From: Treponema sp.
GTDB taxonomy: Bacteria > Spirochaetota > Spirochaetia > Treponematales > Breznakiellaceae
Direction of reading: 5' to 3'
DNA length: 45,625 nucleotides
Assembly (NCBI GenBank): GCA_031278095.1
Contig: JAITLC010000058.1
Coordinates: 1 to 45,625 of the forward strand
In this document: in pieces, positions 1 to 8,217 of the stretch
How the letters are laid out: each line of letters begins with the position of its first letter
How positions within the stretch are numbered: the stretch's first letter is position 1
Notes under the pieces: model-generated
Database searches by the model: none
The model's input: only the letters and a program-made list of their open reading frames with translations
Told to the model about the DNA's origin: nothing
Translations under genes and position numbers: made by a program

Positions 1-270
1 TTCCATGGCGTCCCGTTCTTCACAGATTGGGCCGCAACGGGGCGAAACGTCCGCGCCGTACAGTCCGGGGTAAACGTCATGACCCCCGGTAAAGAGGAAT
101 CCGGCGCACAGTCCGGCAATCTGCCGCAATGCCTCTTCATCGGCCGTCAGAGGCAGTATAAGGGGAATGCCCCCCGCCCGCGCTATGCCGTCCATGTATC
201 CGGGAAGCATCCAGAGGCTGTCTTTTTGTTCATCCCAAAGAGGCGTTACGCCAATTACCGATTTTTGCAC
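1..270 (-). CDS. Gamma-glutamyl-GABA hydrolase-like (PuuD/peptidase C26) glutamine amidotransferase, partial
   Basis: This is the N-terminal 90 codons of a class I glutamine amidotransferase-fold hydrolase; the rest lies beyond position 1. Translation from a GTG at 270 gives VIGVTPLWDEQKDSLWMLPG, then AGGIPLILPLT, then FLFTGGHDVYPGLYG and a CEERDAME motif. These are the usual N-terminal blocks of PuuD-like enzymes, which hydrolyse gamma-glutamyl amides in the cytoplasm. The catalytic Cys and His/Glu lie outside the window, so activity cannot be judged. In-frame stops (TGA TAG) lie just upstream of the GTG, so no longer start is possible; the ribosome binding site is weak. It follows the HAD pseudogene and the split-barrel gene on the same strand and may share their transcript. 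Confidence 0.75.
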   Translation of the reverse strand, partial: MQKSVIGVTPLWDEQKDSLWMLPGYMDGIARAGGIPLILPLTADEEALRQIAGLCAGFLFTGGHDVYPGLYGADVSPRCGPICEERDAME

Positions 271-299
271 GACATGAGTCTATCACAATGATAAAAAAC

Positions 300-692
300 A
301 TACAACAGCTTGTTCAAAAAAATGCCTTTCTTATAAAATTTTTCATCAGCGGCTTTAATTCCCCTATGCTATATTCATAGTTATCACCTATGTATACGGC
401 TTCTGACGGTTTAACATCAAGCCGATTACAGCATAATAAAAAATATCTCTATTCTCATAACCATTTTTGTCCATCTCTTTTAACGGCAAAAGAACATTTT
501 CTCCCGCATCGAGTGATATTTTATTCTTTAAAAAATTGTCTATAACATGAGGCTGTTCCAAAACCGTGCGCATTAGCGCACAGTCAATTAGTTTTGGAAC
601 AGGCTCACATATTCACAATATAAAGGGAATGTCCTGTGTCTGTCTATAAGGGTATCATCAAGGTCAAATAGTACCGCGCTGATATTTTCCAT
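300..692 (-). pseudogene. HAD-superfamily hydrolase pseudogene interrupted by a 58-bp palindromic element
   Basis: The start at 692 gives an intact HAD motif I (VLFDLDDTLIDRHRTFPLYC) and stops within the inserted repeat at 549-606. Past the insert the reading continues with IDNFLKNKISLDAGENVLLP and EMDKNGYENRDIFYY, which fits the first part of a HAD cap. A frame change then leads to LDVKPSEAVYIGDNYEYS, the C-terminal phosphatase motif. The middle of the protein is missing, and a further frame change near 345 precedes a plausible tail (KGIFLN). Lesions are therefore one insertion, an internal deletion and at least two frameshifts. A working enzyme would have been a cytoplasmic phosphatase of the COG1011 type. 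The 61-codon open frame at 388-573 is only a fragment of it. Confidence 0.8.
549..606. mobile_element. 58-bp palindromic miniature element, copy A, with ACAT duplication
   Basis: The outer arms (GAGGCTGTTCCAAAAC at 549-564 and its near-perfect complement at 591-606) enclose an inner hairpin, GTGCGC-ATTA-GCGCAC. ACAT occurs directly on both sides, at 545-548 and 607-610. Deleting the element plus one ACAT restores codons reading EYVIDNF across the junction in the HAD pseudogene, which marks it as an insertion. A copy differing at one position lies at 44898-44955. It has no coding capacity, so movement would need a transposase supplied in trans. Confidence 0.85.
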
Positions 693-734
693 TGTGTACG
701 CCCGCAAACTCCTGGTGATTTCCACGGCCAAAAT

Positions 735-1118
735 TTAAGTATTTTTGGATCTTCTGTAAAAAAAAATAGCAGCCGTGGCATTTTTGAGATACAGAACCCG
801 GGTGTTATCATCATCAGCCGAATAGCGTGATTTTAATGACGGGTATTCATCCAGCATATACTGTTTTGCCTCTATCCGGTCATCCTCCACCAGAACGGCT
901 TCTATACGAATCCATCTTCCCTCGGTCATTGCACAAATTTCGACATTGGGATTTGCCTTGATCTGTTTGGATACATTTTTTATTTTGCCGGTTTGAATAT
1001 ACAGTTTATTTTCAAAAACATCTACCGTCCCAAAGGGACGAACCCGCGGCTTATTGCTATCAATCGTTGCAAGATAATAGGTCTCACACTTTTTTAGAAA
1101 ATCATAAACTTCTTTCAT
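735..1118 (-). CDS. Pyridoxamine 5'-phosphate oxidase-family (FMN-binding split barrel) protein
   Basis: This 127-residue protein has the compact split-barrel pattern of small PNPOx-family proteins: an N-terminal helix, then YYLATIDSNKPRVRPFGTVD, a LYIQTGKIKNVSKQIKANP block and WIRIEAVLV. Such proteins bind FMN, F420 or haem, and many have no assigned substrate, so I give no specific reaction. A clear GGAGG lies about seven bases before the ATG at 1118. It is full length for the family and cytoplasmic, with no signal peptide. The HAD pseudogene and the PuuD-like gene follow on the same strand. A hairpin repeat at 1140-1195 separates it from the upstream rhamnosidase gene, so it is probably transcribed separately from the sugar operon. 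Confidence 0.75.
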   Translation of the reverse strand: MKEVYDFLKKCETYYLATIDSNKPRVRPFGTVDVFENKLYIQTGKIKNVSKQIKANPNVEICAMTEGRWIRIEAVLVEDDRIEAKQYMLDEYPSLKSRYSADDDNTRVLYLKNATAAIFFYRRSKNT

Positions 1119-1139
1119 AAGTCATTCCTCCATTAGGCC

Positions 1140-1195
1140 TGTTCAGAAACTTCAGTTTCTGAACAAATTCCGCTTAGAAATAGCAAAATGCGGAA
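1140..1195. repeat. Two-hairpin repeat of the TGTTC...GAACA family
   Basis: A perfect 11-bp stem (TGTTCAGAAAC, loop TTCA, complement) spans 1140-1165. A second hairpin with arms TTCCGC and GCGGAA spans 1168-1195. It fills the gap between the rhamnosidase stop and the split-barrel gene. The first hairpin shares the TGTTC core of the 58-bp elements, and the second resembles the middle hairpin of the longer three-hairpin elements. A weak terminator function for the sugar operon is possible, but no T-run follows on the minus strand. Confidence 0.5.
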
Positions 1196-1243
1196 CATTT
1201 TGCCGTAATACATTCTTCACAATTAATAATTATCCGTTTTCTG

Positions 1244-3871
1244 TCATATTCTCCAGTAATGATCTCCTGCCAATACCGTTACTGTTTCTTTCCCGGGCAG
1301 TTTCACAAGTGCCTTGCAGTCAAATGGAACTGTAACTGTGTAAGCGATAACGCCGTTTTCTTGTACCTCCCATGTAATTTCATAACGTCCTGAAGCGGTG
1401 AATCGGATCATGTGGACTTTCTTTAAGCGAAGATCCGGCATGGGCATAATGATAGCTTTCTTGAATCCTGGTTCTTCTTCCACGGGGTTTAAACCGCACA
1501 TATACCGATACATCCAGTTAGCAATGGAACCATAAGCGTAATGATTAAGGCTGTTCATCATCGTATCACTTAGTTTTCCATTCGGTAAAATAGAGTTCCA
1601 CCGTTCCCAAATAGTTGTGGCGCCCATACGTACTTCATAAAGCCAACCGGGATAGGTATTTTGCAGTAATAGAGAATAGGCGGCTTTATTGGCTCCGTAT
1701 TTTGAGAGGACCAAACAAAGATATGGAGTTCCCACAAAACCAGTGTCCAAGTGCATATCTTTCGATTCAAGGCGCTTTACCAGTGCATCGCATAATTGCT
1801 GAGCTTTACCCAAAGGGAATAGTTCAAAGTATAGGGCTACGATTAGGGCAGTCTGGGTCTCTGCAATAGTTAGCTTTCCATCGACAGTAAAGTAGGTGCT
1901 GATAAAAGCTTCCTTTATTTTTTTCGCTTGTTCCCGGTATTGTTCATATTCATCCGAGAAACCCAAAACCGCCGATGATTTTTTAGCAATACACACTGTG
2001 TTATAATAGAAAGCCGATGCAATAAAATAAACATCTGTGGCTCCCTTAGGACTCCTTTCATCTTCTTTATCCAGCGAAAGCCAGTCTCCTAAATGATTTC
2101 CGGTTTTCCAGAGACCACTGCCACCGTTCTCATTATCTTGGTGTATGATATATTCCGCCCAAGCTTTTATTATCGGATAATGTCGTCGCAAAAGATTTTT
2201 GCTGCCATACATCGTATATAATGACCAAGGCAGGATAGAACCTACATCACCCCATACACTTGCTCCGGCCGAATTCAAAATAAAGCTAAACGGATTTTCC
2301 TCATCTATATTCTTTGGTTTTGGTGTCGGTGCAAAAAGTGGAATTGCACCGTTATTCTTTTCCTGTTCAGCTTGAATATTTTGCAGAAAATGATTGAAAA
2401 ATGCCGGGGTATACATATTTTGATGTGCCGTTTCACAGAACACTGCCGCATCTCCTGACCAGCCCATGCGTTCGTCCCGTTGGGGACAATCGGTAGGAAT
2501 GTCAAGGAAGTTGCCTTTCTGGCTCCAGATAATATTGTTTATTAACCGATCGATTTCCGGGTTATCGGTTTCTATCCAGCCGGTACGCTCAATATCAGAA
2601 TAAATTGCACAGGCTATAAAACCCGTTAGTTCATCCCTGGAGAGTCCCTCAACCTTGACATAACGAAAACCGAAAAATGTAAAATGAGGTCTAACAATGG
2701 CATCAGTGCCGTCGCTAATATAGGTATATTCTGCCTTGGCAGTTCGCAGGTTATCCCGATAAAATTTGCCGTCCTGCATAATTTCACTGTACGAAAGTTT
2801 CACTACATCCGCAGGGTTCTTCCCCTTTACCGTAAAGCTCACCCAACCGGTTATCTCTTGTCCAAAGTCAAGGATTATCTCGCCAATGTCATTGCATATA
2901 ATCTTTTCCGGTGTAAGTTTTTCATGGATCAAGATGGGCGGATTTATTCGTTCCCGAAGGTCAAAAGTAGCTCGATTTGTCAATTTTGTAGACGCCCATT
3001 CTTTGGAGGTATTATCCTTGGCAGTATTATTGCCGAAACTATCTGGAATAGACCAGTTTGGCACTGTTTCAAGGGCTGAATATTCCTCACCGTCATAAAT
3101 TGAACTTGCCTTCACCGGAGAGGAATGGCTCTCCCAGTCATTCCCGGAGGCGACAAATAGTTCAGTACCATCTGTTAGCCTGATATGCAATTCACAGATA
3201 AATTGCATAGTGTCGCCGTAAATATCGGTAAAGCCAGGCCGAAAAACAAACCGCCCCTTGTACCATCCTGGCCCAAGCATGGCACCGATAGTATTCGTTC
3301 CTTTTTGAAGATACTCAAGAATATCGTAGGTCTGGTATTGTACAAAGCTATCATAACTATGATAGCCTGGCATGAGGAATTCTTCGCTGACTTTGCGCCC
3401 GTTTATCTCAAGCTCGTATAAGCCAAGGCCGCACACATAAGCGCGGGCCCACTGTGCCTCGGCGGCAGAGATTGAAAAAGTTTTTCGTATATAGGGATGA
3501 ATCTCTTTATCCAGGTTTGCGCAAATCCACTGTCCTTTCCATGGGTCTTTCAACTTGGCAGTCTCGAAAAAAGCCCAATCACTTTCCGCAAAATCATCGT
3601 TATCAGCCCAGACAAATACTTTCCAAAAATACCGGGTATATGGTTCAAGTTCAATGGGAAGTTCATAGCCCAGGCTCGATAGGGATTCGTTTTTTCCACT
3701 GTCAAAGATTAGTATTCCTATCTCGGCGTTTAGGCCTTTTTTTACCACTACCTGGGCTGCGATCTGTTTTTTTGCCCTGGTATTTTCAACTATCCATGAT
3801 ACAAAGGGTTTTACCAACTCATAACCCAAGGGATTGACTAAATGATTAGTTTTTAGATTGTTAATTTGCAC
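1244..3871 (-). CDS. Alpha-L-rhamnosidase, glycoside hydrolase family 78
   Basis: This 875-residue enzyme should hydrolyse terminal alpha-L-rhamnose from rhamnosides or rhamnogalacturonan fragments by inversion. N-terminal beta-sandwich modules (roughly residues 1-400) include YIRKTFSI, GLGLYELEINGRKV and the MLGPGWYKGRF block. The (alpha/alpha)6 catalytic barrel follows, with the hallmark DIPTDCPQRDERMGWSGDAA, and WERWNSILPNG later in the barrel. A C-terminal beta-sandwich ends the protein. Length is typical for the family. No signal peptide is seen, so it acts in the cytoplasm on imported oligosaccharides. The GTG start at 3871 has GAGG seven bases upstream and overlaps the end of the preceding hydrolase gene by 11 bp, so translation is probably coupled. 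It is the last gene of the operon read from 8083. Confidence 0.92.
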   Translation of the reverse strand: MQINNLKTNHLVNPLGYELVKPFVSWIVENTRAKKQIAAQVVVKKGLNAEIGILIFDSGKNESLSSLGYELPIELEPYTRYFWKVFVWADNDDFAESDWAFFETAKLKDPWKGQWICANLDKEIHPYIRKTFSISAAEAQWARAYVCGLGLYELEINGRKVSEEFLMPGYHSYDSFVQYQTYDILEYLQKGTNTIGAMLGPGWYKGRFVFRPGFTDIYGDTMQFICELHIRLTDGTELFVASGNDWESHSSPVKASSIYDGEEYSALETVPNWSIPDSFGNNTAKDNTSKEWASTKLTNRATFDLRERINPPILIHEKLTPEKIICNDIGEIILDFGQEITGWVSFTVKGKNPADVVKLSYSEIMQDGKFYRDNLRTAKAEYTYISDGTDAIVRPHFTFFGFRYVKVEGLSRDELTGFIACAIYSDIERTGWIETDNPEIDRLINNIIWSQKGNFLDIPTDCPQRDERMGWSGDAAVFCETAHQNMYTPAFFNHFLQNIQAEQEKNNGAIPLFAPTPKPKNIDEENPFSFILNSAGASVWGDVGSILPWSLYTMYGSKNLLRRHYPIIKAWAEYIIHQDNENGGSGLWKTGNHLGDWLSLDKEDERSPKGATDVYFIASAFYYNTVCIAKKSSAVLGFSDEYEQYREQAKKIKEAFISTYFTVDGKLTIAETQTALIVALYFELFPLGKAQQLCDALVKRLESKDMHLDTGFVGTPYLCLVLSKYGANKAAYSLLLQNTYPGWLYEVRMGATTIWERWNSILPNGKLSDTMMNSLNHYAYGSIANWMYRYMCGLNPVEEEPGFKKAIIMPMPDLRLKKVHMIRFTASGRYEITWEVQENGVIAYTVTVPFDCKALVKLPGKETVTVLAGDHYWRI

Positions 3872-4709
3872 GGAAATTCCTCTTAAATATGTTTTCTTTA
3901 TTGTATGCTATATTTGCTATTTTCCCATCAAGACGATGATAGTTTTCAGATTTCTTTCCGTAATAACAGCAATGGCCCATAAAGTCTTTTTGTTCCTTAT
4001 CATCAGTTCCCTGCATAATTTCCTCACAAAGTTCAATTGCCTCATCGATAACGGTTTTGGGAACCGGTGTTAAACCATGGCCGCTGTACATCACTTCAAA
4101 ATATGGCTGGAAACTTTTAAAATGCAAAAGTGCGGATTTGTACTCCTCTATTGATGAGGAATGCGGAAAAAGAAGCAGCGTATTTGCATTACAGGCATCA
4201 CCGGAAAAGACCGTAGATGTAGTTTGATCCAGAAGAACAATACTACCAAGAGTATGGCCGGGAACAGCTATTACTTCTATCTTTCTACCACCAAGATTAA
4301 AAATATATCCATCATTCACAGGCAGAGTCTTAATTGGACATGTATTTGAAAAATCAGTCTCCTTTAATGATACTTCTTTTTTTGTTATTTTTATCATCCT
4401 ATCGACATACCTCTTGCGGTTTTTTACATCACATTCATAAATTAGGGAAATATCATTATAGTGTATAAAGCATTCGCCGAAATCAAAATTACCTCCTGCA
4501 TGATCGGGGTGTCCGTGGGTATTAACCAGAGTTACCGGTAAGTCCGTGATTTCCCGAACAAAGGATTTCAAATTACCCGCACCGCTTAGAGAGTCAACAA
4601 GAAGCGCCTTTTCTGTACCTTCAATAAGGTAACACAATTCCGTTGCCAAGCCTGATATTATGGTAGTTTTTTCGCCAATTTTTCTGGCGGTAAAAAATTT
4701 AGAATCCAT
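3861..4709 (-). CDS. Metallo-beta-lactamase-fold hydrolase
   Basis: This 282-residue protein carries the zinc motif HGHPDHAGG (HxHxDH), then VPGHTLGSIVLLD, a FSGDACNA segment and MYSGHG, covering the usual five metal-binding motifs. The fold is that of glyoxalase II or lactonase-type hydrolases. The substrate cannot be read from sequence; an ester or lactone of the imported sugar, or its de-esterification, would fit its position between an ABC transporter and a GH78 rhamnosidase. The start at 4709 has AAAGGAA upstream and lies 3 bp after the permease stop, and its 3' end overlaps the rhamnosidase start. No signal peptide, so cytoplasmic. Confidence 0.85.
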   Translation of the reverse strand: MDSKFFTARKIGEKTTIISGLATELCYLIEGTEKALLVDSLSGAGNLKSFVREITDLPVTLVNTHGHPDHAGGNFDFGECFIHYNDISLIYECDVKNRKRYVDRMIKITKKEVSLKETDFSNTCPIKTLPVNDGYIFNLGGRKIEVIAVPGHTLGSIVLLDQTTSTVFSGDACNANTLLLFPHSSSIEEYKSALLHFKSFQPYFEVMYSGHGLTPVPKTVIDEAIELCEEIMQGTDDKEQKDFMGHCCYYGKKSENYHRLDGKIANIAYNKENIFKRNFRAN

Positions 4710-4712
4710 ATA

Positions 4713-5615
4713 TTATTCCTTTACTGCACCTATAGTAATACCTCGTACAAAATACTTTTGAAAAAAGGGGTATACCACCAGAATAGGGACAATGCCGACC
4801 GCAGCAATAGCCATACGCACGGTTGTCGAAGGTATCTGTGATGTATTGATTGCCTGCCCACCCATGCGTGACGCATTGTTTGCAAGAAAATTAATATTTT
4901 CATTTACCCGGTTCAGGATATTTTGAATATTATACAAATGACTCCCTCCACGCTCCGTAAGGTAATAAAGCCCATTAGTCCAGTCATTCCAATACATGAT
5001 GGCGGTCATTAGGCCGGTAGTAGCAAAAATGGGCAGTGACAGAGGCACGACAATCATGAAAAAAACCGTTAATTCGCCGATGCCGTCAAGTTCGGCAACT
5101 TCAAACAGTGAAAGTGGTATGTTTGAACGGTAGTAATTCCTAACCAGGATGATATTGAAACCATTCATCAAGAGTCCCGGCACAATCAAAGCCCAAATGG
5201 TGTTACGTATTTTGAAAATATTGTTGTAGATAAAATAACTGGAAACAATACCTCCGTTAAAAAGCATGGTAAATATCACGATGAACATGAGAATATTCCT
5301 GCCCGGTAGATCATCCTTGGACAAAGCATAGGCCAGCATTGAAGTAATAAGGAGGCTCATGGTGGTCCCCAATGATGTCACTACAACAGTAACCCCATAG
5401 GCTCTTCCGATAGTTCTCCATTCCCTAAAAATATAATCAAAGGCTTCGAGGCTCCATTTTTTAGGGGTAAAGGAATAACCATAAATAATTGCCGTCTGAT
5501 TATCTGTAAAAGAGGCGATTATGAGGAGTACAAAAGGCAGCAGGGCAAAGATAGACAGACATATCATCACCGCGTGGGCAATAAATTGGGTAAAATATTC
5601 TTCCCGGCTTTTCAT
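4713..5615 (-). CDS. Carbohydrate ABC transporter permease, LplC/YtcP type
   Basis: This 300-residue membrane protein has about six hydrophobic segments. Its EAA-loop region, EVAELDGIGELTVFFMIVVP, contacts the ATPase. The C-terminus (PFFQKYFVRGITIGAVKE) is the signature end of the MalG-like permeases of this group. It pairs with the 5625-6590 permease to form the channel for the lipoprotein-delivered sugar. No ATPase gene lies nearby, which is usual for this subfamily because a shared MsmX-type ATPase serves several importers. AGGAGG precedes the ATG at 5615. Confidence 0.9.
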   Translation of the reverse strand: MKSREEYFTQFIAHAVMICLSIFALLPFVLLIIASFTDNQTAIIYGYSFTPKKWSLEAFDYIFREWRTIGRAYGVTVVVTSLGTTMSLLITSMLAYALSKDDLPGRNILMFIVIFTMLFNGGIVSSYFIYNNIFKIRNTIWALIVPGLLMNGFNIILVRNYYRSNIPLSLFEVAELDGIGELTVFFMIVVPLSLPIFATTGLMTAIMYWNDWTNGLYYLTERGGSHLYNIQNILNRVNENINFLANNASRMGGQAINTSQIPSTTVRMAIAAVGIVPILVVYPFFQKYFVRGITIGAVKE

Positions 5616-5624
5616 TCTGCCCTC

Positions 5625-6590
5625 CTAAAACATGGCATTTTCAGAACTAAGCTTTCTGATTATCCCGTTGGCGCTGATGATCAATAAAAACCCTACAACC
5701 GACTGGTAAAAACCTGCTGCCGATGACATAGCATAGTTAGAATTGTTCATCAGTGCATTATATACATATACATCAATAGTCCGGGTTACGCTGTACAAGG
5801 CACCGGAATTGCGGGGTATTTGATAAAACAGGCCAAAGTCGGAATAGAACATCCTGCCCAAACTTAATATGATCAAAGTGATAATCGTAGGCTTTAGGAG
5901 GGGCAGGGTAATATGCCATATCTGTGCAGCCTTTGAAGCTCCATCAATACGGGCTGCCTCAAAATAATCCGTGTTGATCCCCATGATACTTGCAAGATAG
6001 ATAATCGCTGAGAAACCAATCGTTTTCCACTGGTTCACGATGATCAGAATGACAGGCCAGTATTTGGGTGTACTATACCAAGTCACCTCTTCAAGGTCCA
6101 GGGGGTTTAGGATCCCCTTATTGATGAGCCCCATATCGGCGGACAACATGGCGTATACCAAATAACTCACCACAACCCAACTCATCAATTGAGGGATCAG
6201 GATGAGGCTCTGGTAAAACCGGGCGAATAGTTTCCGTTTAATTTCACTGAGTAGGATGGCTACAAAAATGGCGAAGATCATCCCAATCATTATAAATGTC
6301 AAATTGTAAAGTACCGTATTCCTGGTGATGATAAAAGCGTCCCGGGATTTAAAAAGATACTCAAAGTTAGAAAATCCTGCCCAGGGACTTTTTAATATAC
6401 CAAGCCGGAAGTTTAAATTCTTAAAGGCGATAATCAAGCCGAACATGGGCATGTAATTGTTTATTACCAGATAGATGAGTCCCGGTATGACCATACAATA
6501 TAAGGGGAGAAATCGTTTCCATCTGTTTCTCCCGGTCAGGATTTTCATACACATCATCTTTGTTACATTTACTTTTTTGCCGTCAGCCAT
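5625..6590 (-). CDS. Carbohydrate ABC transporter permease, LplB/YteP type
   Basis: This 321-residue MalF-like permease contains FLPLYCMVIPGLIYLVINNY as its first membrane segment, YMPMFGLIIAFKNLN, and the EAA loop EAARIDGASKAAQIWHITLP. Such permeases import oligosaccharides, including rhamnogalacturonan products in Bacillus (YteP). The start is uncertain: the ATG at 6590 lies inside the 3' end of the solute-binding gene (22-bp overlap), and a later ATG near 6557 is also possible. It is followed nine bases later by the second permease. Inner membrane. Confidence 0.9.
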   Translation of the reverse strand: MADGKKVNVTKMMCMKILTGRNRWKRFLPLYCMVIPGLIYLVINNYMPMFGLIIAFKNLNFRLGILKSPWAGFSNFEYLFKSRDAFIITRNTVLYNLTFIMIGMIFAIFVAILLSEIKRKLFARFYQSLILIPQLMSWVVVSYLVYAMLSADMGLINKGILNPLDLEEVTWYSTPKYWPVILIIVNQWKTIGFSAIIYLASIMGINTDYFEAARIDGASKAAQIWHITLPLLKPTIITLIILSLGRMFYSDFGLFYQIPRNSGALYSVTRTIDVYVYNALMNNSNYAMSSAAGFYQSVVGFLLIISANGIIRKLSSENAMF

Positions 6591-8083
6591 GCGTCGAGCT
6601 GCCTCTGGTTCTCTGCGATCACCTTGTCTATGCCCGCCGCCTTAAGGGCTTCCAGAAATTGGGGCAGTACCACATCCGGGTCGAGGGAACCACTCTCAAG
6701 GCTCAACTGATATTGGCTAATAACATCGGTAATTGCCGCAAATTCGGTCCTGACCGTAAAACTGTTGAACGTATATCCAAGGGCTTTTGATATAACGCTT
6801 GCGTCAATAGTGGCGTTGAATTCCCTTAATTCATCAAAATAGCTTGAAGTAAGAGGTGGATATTGATACCGTTTGAGCTTGTCTCCCCAAATGCCAAGGG
6901 AATTAAAATAACCGGTATTTTCCATGGTAATACCCTCGGGGTAAGCAATAATACCAGGTTCGTCGGTTCTTACATAATGAACCCCCTCAATGCCGTTATG
7001 CAGGAGGTTGTTAATCTCTTCCGACTGATACATAAGGTTTAGAAATTTAAAGGTTGTTTCCGGATCCTTGCAGGTAATCGGGATAGTCCATACGGATATT
7101 TGATAAATTGATGTTATCGCAAACCGCTCTCCCGTATTGAAAGCCATTACGTCATTCCACCTGCTGTCCTGAATAAACTTTGCCTTCATGTCGGCTTCGA
7201 CAGAATAAAGACTGCCTAAATAATGTCCGCCCCTCATCAAGTCCATATCCGACTCGGTCATGGTAGCGCAGTCCTGGGCAAGATAACCGGCCTGATACCA
7301 TTTTCTGAACCATTTAAGGTGTTCCTTGTATTCAGGGGTAGCAAACACATTCACTACTGTTGTATTGTCAAGGCCGCCGTTCATGAGGCCCCCCGATGCC
7401 ATGGTAGCGCCAAGAGTGTCTACCACATGGAAAGCCTGAAACGGCATTATGTTAGACTGCCGCGTAAGGGTAAGCATATAAAAATTCTCCCCCTCCCCCG
7501 CTTTTATCCGGGTAAATAGGGTGTCTAAATCCGTATAGCTTACCATATCCCATTCTTTTTTATCAAACCGGTATTTGTTTAGGATATCGTTGCGGACAAA
7601 TAACCCAAATTGGCGCCCATATTTTTCCTCCGAAGGAATGGCATACAGGATATTGTTTATATACCCGCCGGCCATGGCAATGCCTTCCGCGGCAGCAATA
7701 TCAGCGCCATACTTGGCGTACAAATCATCCAGCTCCAGTATCTGATTACTATTCACATAGTTTATCGGTCCACCCTGAAATAATACCATCATGAGGTCCA
7801 GCTTTTCTCCCGAGGAAATCATCAGGTTGGTCTGGGTAGCCGCCTGAAAAGCATCTAGGGGGTACAGGGTAACCTTAGCATTCACCGCAGGAATCGAAAT
7901 TTTGTTAATGGCGTCTTCGATCATTTGCAGGTCCCTGGGTACAGTGCCGAAAAATAAATAGGTCATCACAATTTCATAGGGTTCTCCGGCTTCGGCTGCC
8001 TTCTGCTCGCTCTTTGTCTGAACGCAGGAAACCAATGTATATACCACTAATAACCCAGCAACCAATGTGATATTCTTTTTCAT
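6569..8083 (-). CDS. Extracellular solute-binding lipoprotein (sugar ABC transporter)
   Basis: This 504-residue substrate-binding protein of the large LplA-type cluster captures the sugar outside the inner membrane. MKKNITLVAGLLVVYTLVSC is a lipoprotein signal with Cys 20 as the anchor. I chose the ATG at 8083 because AGGAGG lies at 8091-8096; the upstream in-frame codons lack such a site. It is the first gene of a five-gene operon with two permeases, a metallohydrolase and a rhamnosidase, which points to a rhamnose-containing oligosaccharide as ligand. A TATAAT -10 lies about 35 bases before the start. Confidence 0.9.
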   Translation of the reverse strand: MKKNITLVAGLLVVYTLVSCVQTKSEQKAAEAGEPYEIVMTYLFFGTVPRDLQMIEDAINKISIPAVNAKVTLYPLDAFQAATQTNLMISSGEKLDLMMVLFQGGPINYVNSNQILELDDLYAKYGADIAAAEGIAMAGGYINNILYAIPSEEKYGRQFGLFVRNDILNKYRFDKKEWDMVSYTDLDTLFTRIKAGEGENFYMLTLTRQSNIMPFQAFHVVDTLGATMASGGLMNGGLDNTTVVNVFATPEYKEHLKWFRKWYQAGYLAQDCATMTESDMDLMRGGHYLGSLYSVEADMKAKFIQDSRWNDVMAFNTGERFAITSIYQISVWTIPITCKDPETTFKFLNLMYQSEEINNLLHNGIEGVHYVRTDEPGIIAYPEGITMENTGYFNSLGIWGDKLKRYQYPPLTSSYFDELREFNATIDASVISKALGYTFNSFTVRTEFAAITDVISQYQLSLESGSLDPDVVLPQFLEALKAAGIDKVIAENQRQLDAWLTAKK

Positions 8084-8095
8084 TCTACATCCTCC

Positions 8096-8154
8096 TAAGA
8101 TCAAATGGTTAGCTTTTATTATAAAAGGCTATTCAGAAAAACAAAATGATCTTA
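8096..8154. promoter_or_regulatory. Divergent control region: spaced inverted repeat around a -10 box
   Basis: TAAGATCA at 8096-8103 and its exact complement TGATCTTA at 8147-8154 stand 51 bp apart, centre to centre, about five turns of DNA. Between them on the minus strand is TATAAT (8118-8123), which fits the promoter of the transporter operon with a weak TTGTTT -35. The site lies between the AraC-type regulator and its presumed target operon, so the repeat is a candidate operator, possibly looping. The left arm overlaps the edge of the AGGAGG of the binding-protein gene. Confidence 0.45.
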
Positions 8155-8217
8155 ATTGCCATGTCTATTGACTTTTTTTGATATAGTATGGTACTTTATG
8201 TATTAAGGAAGGGATTC

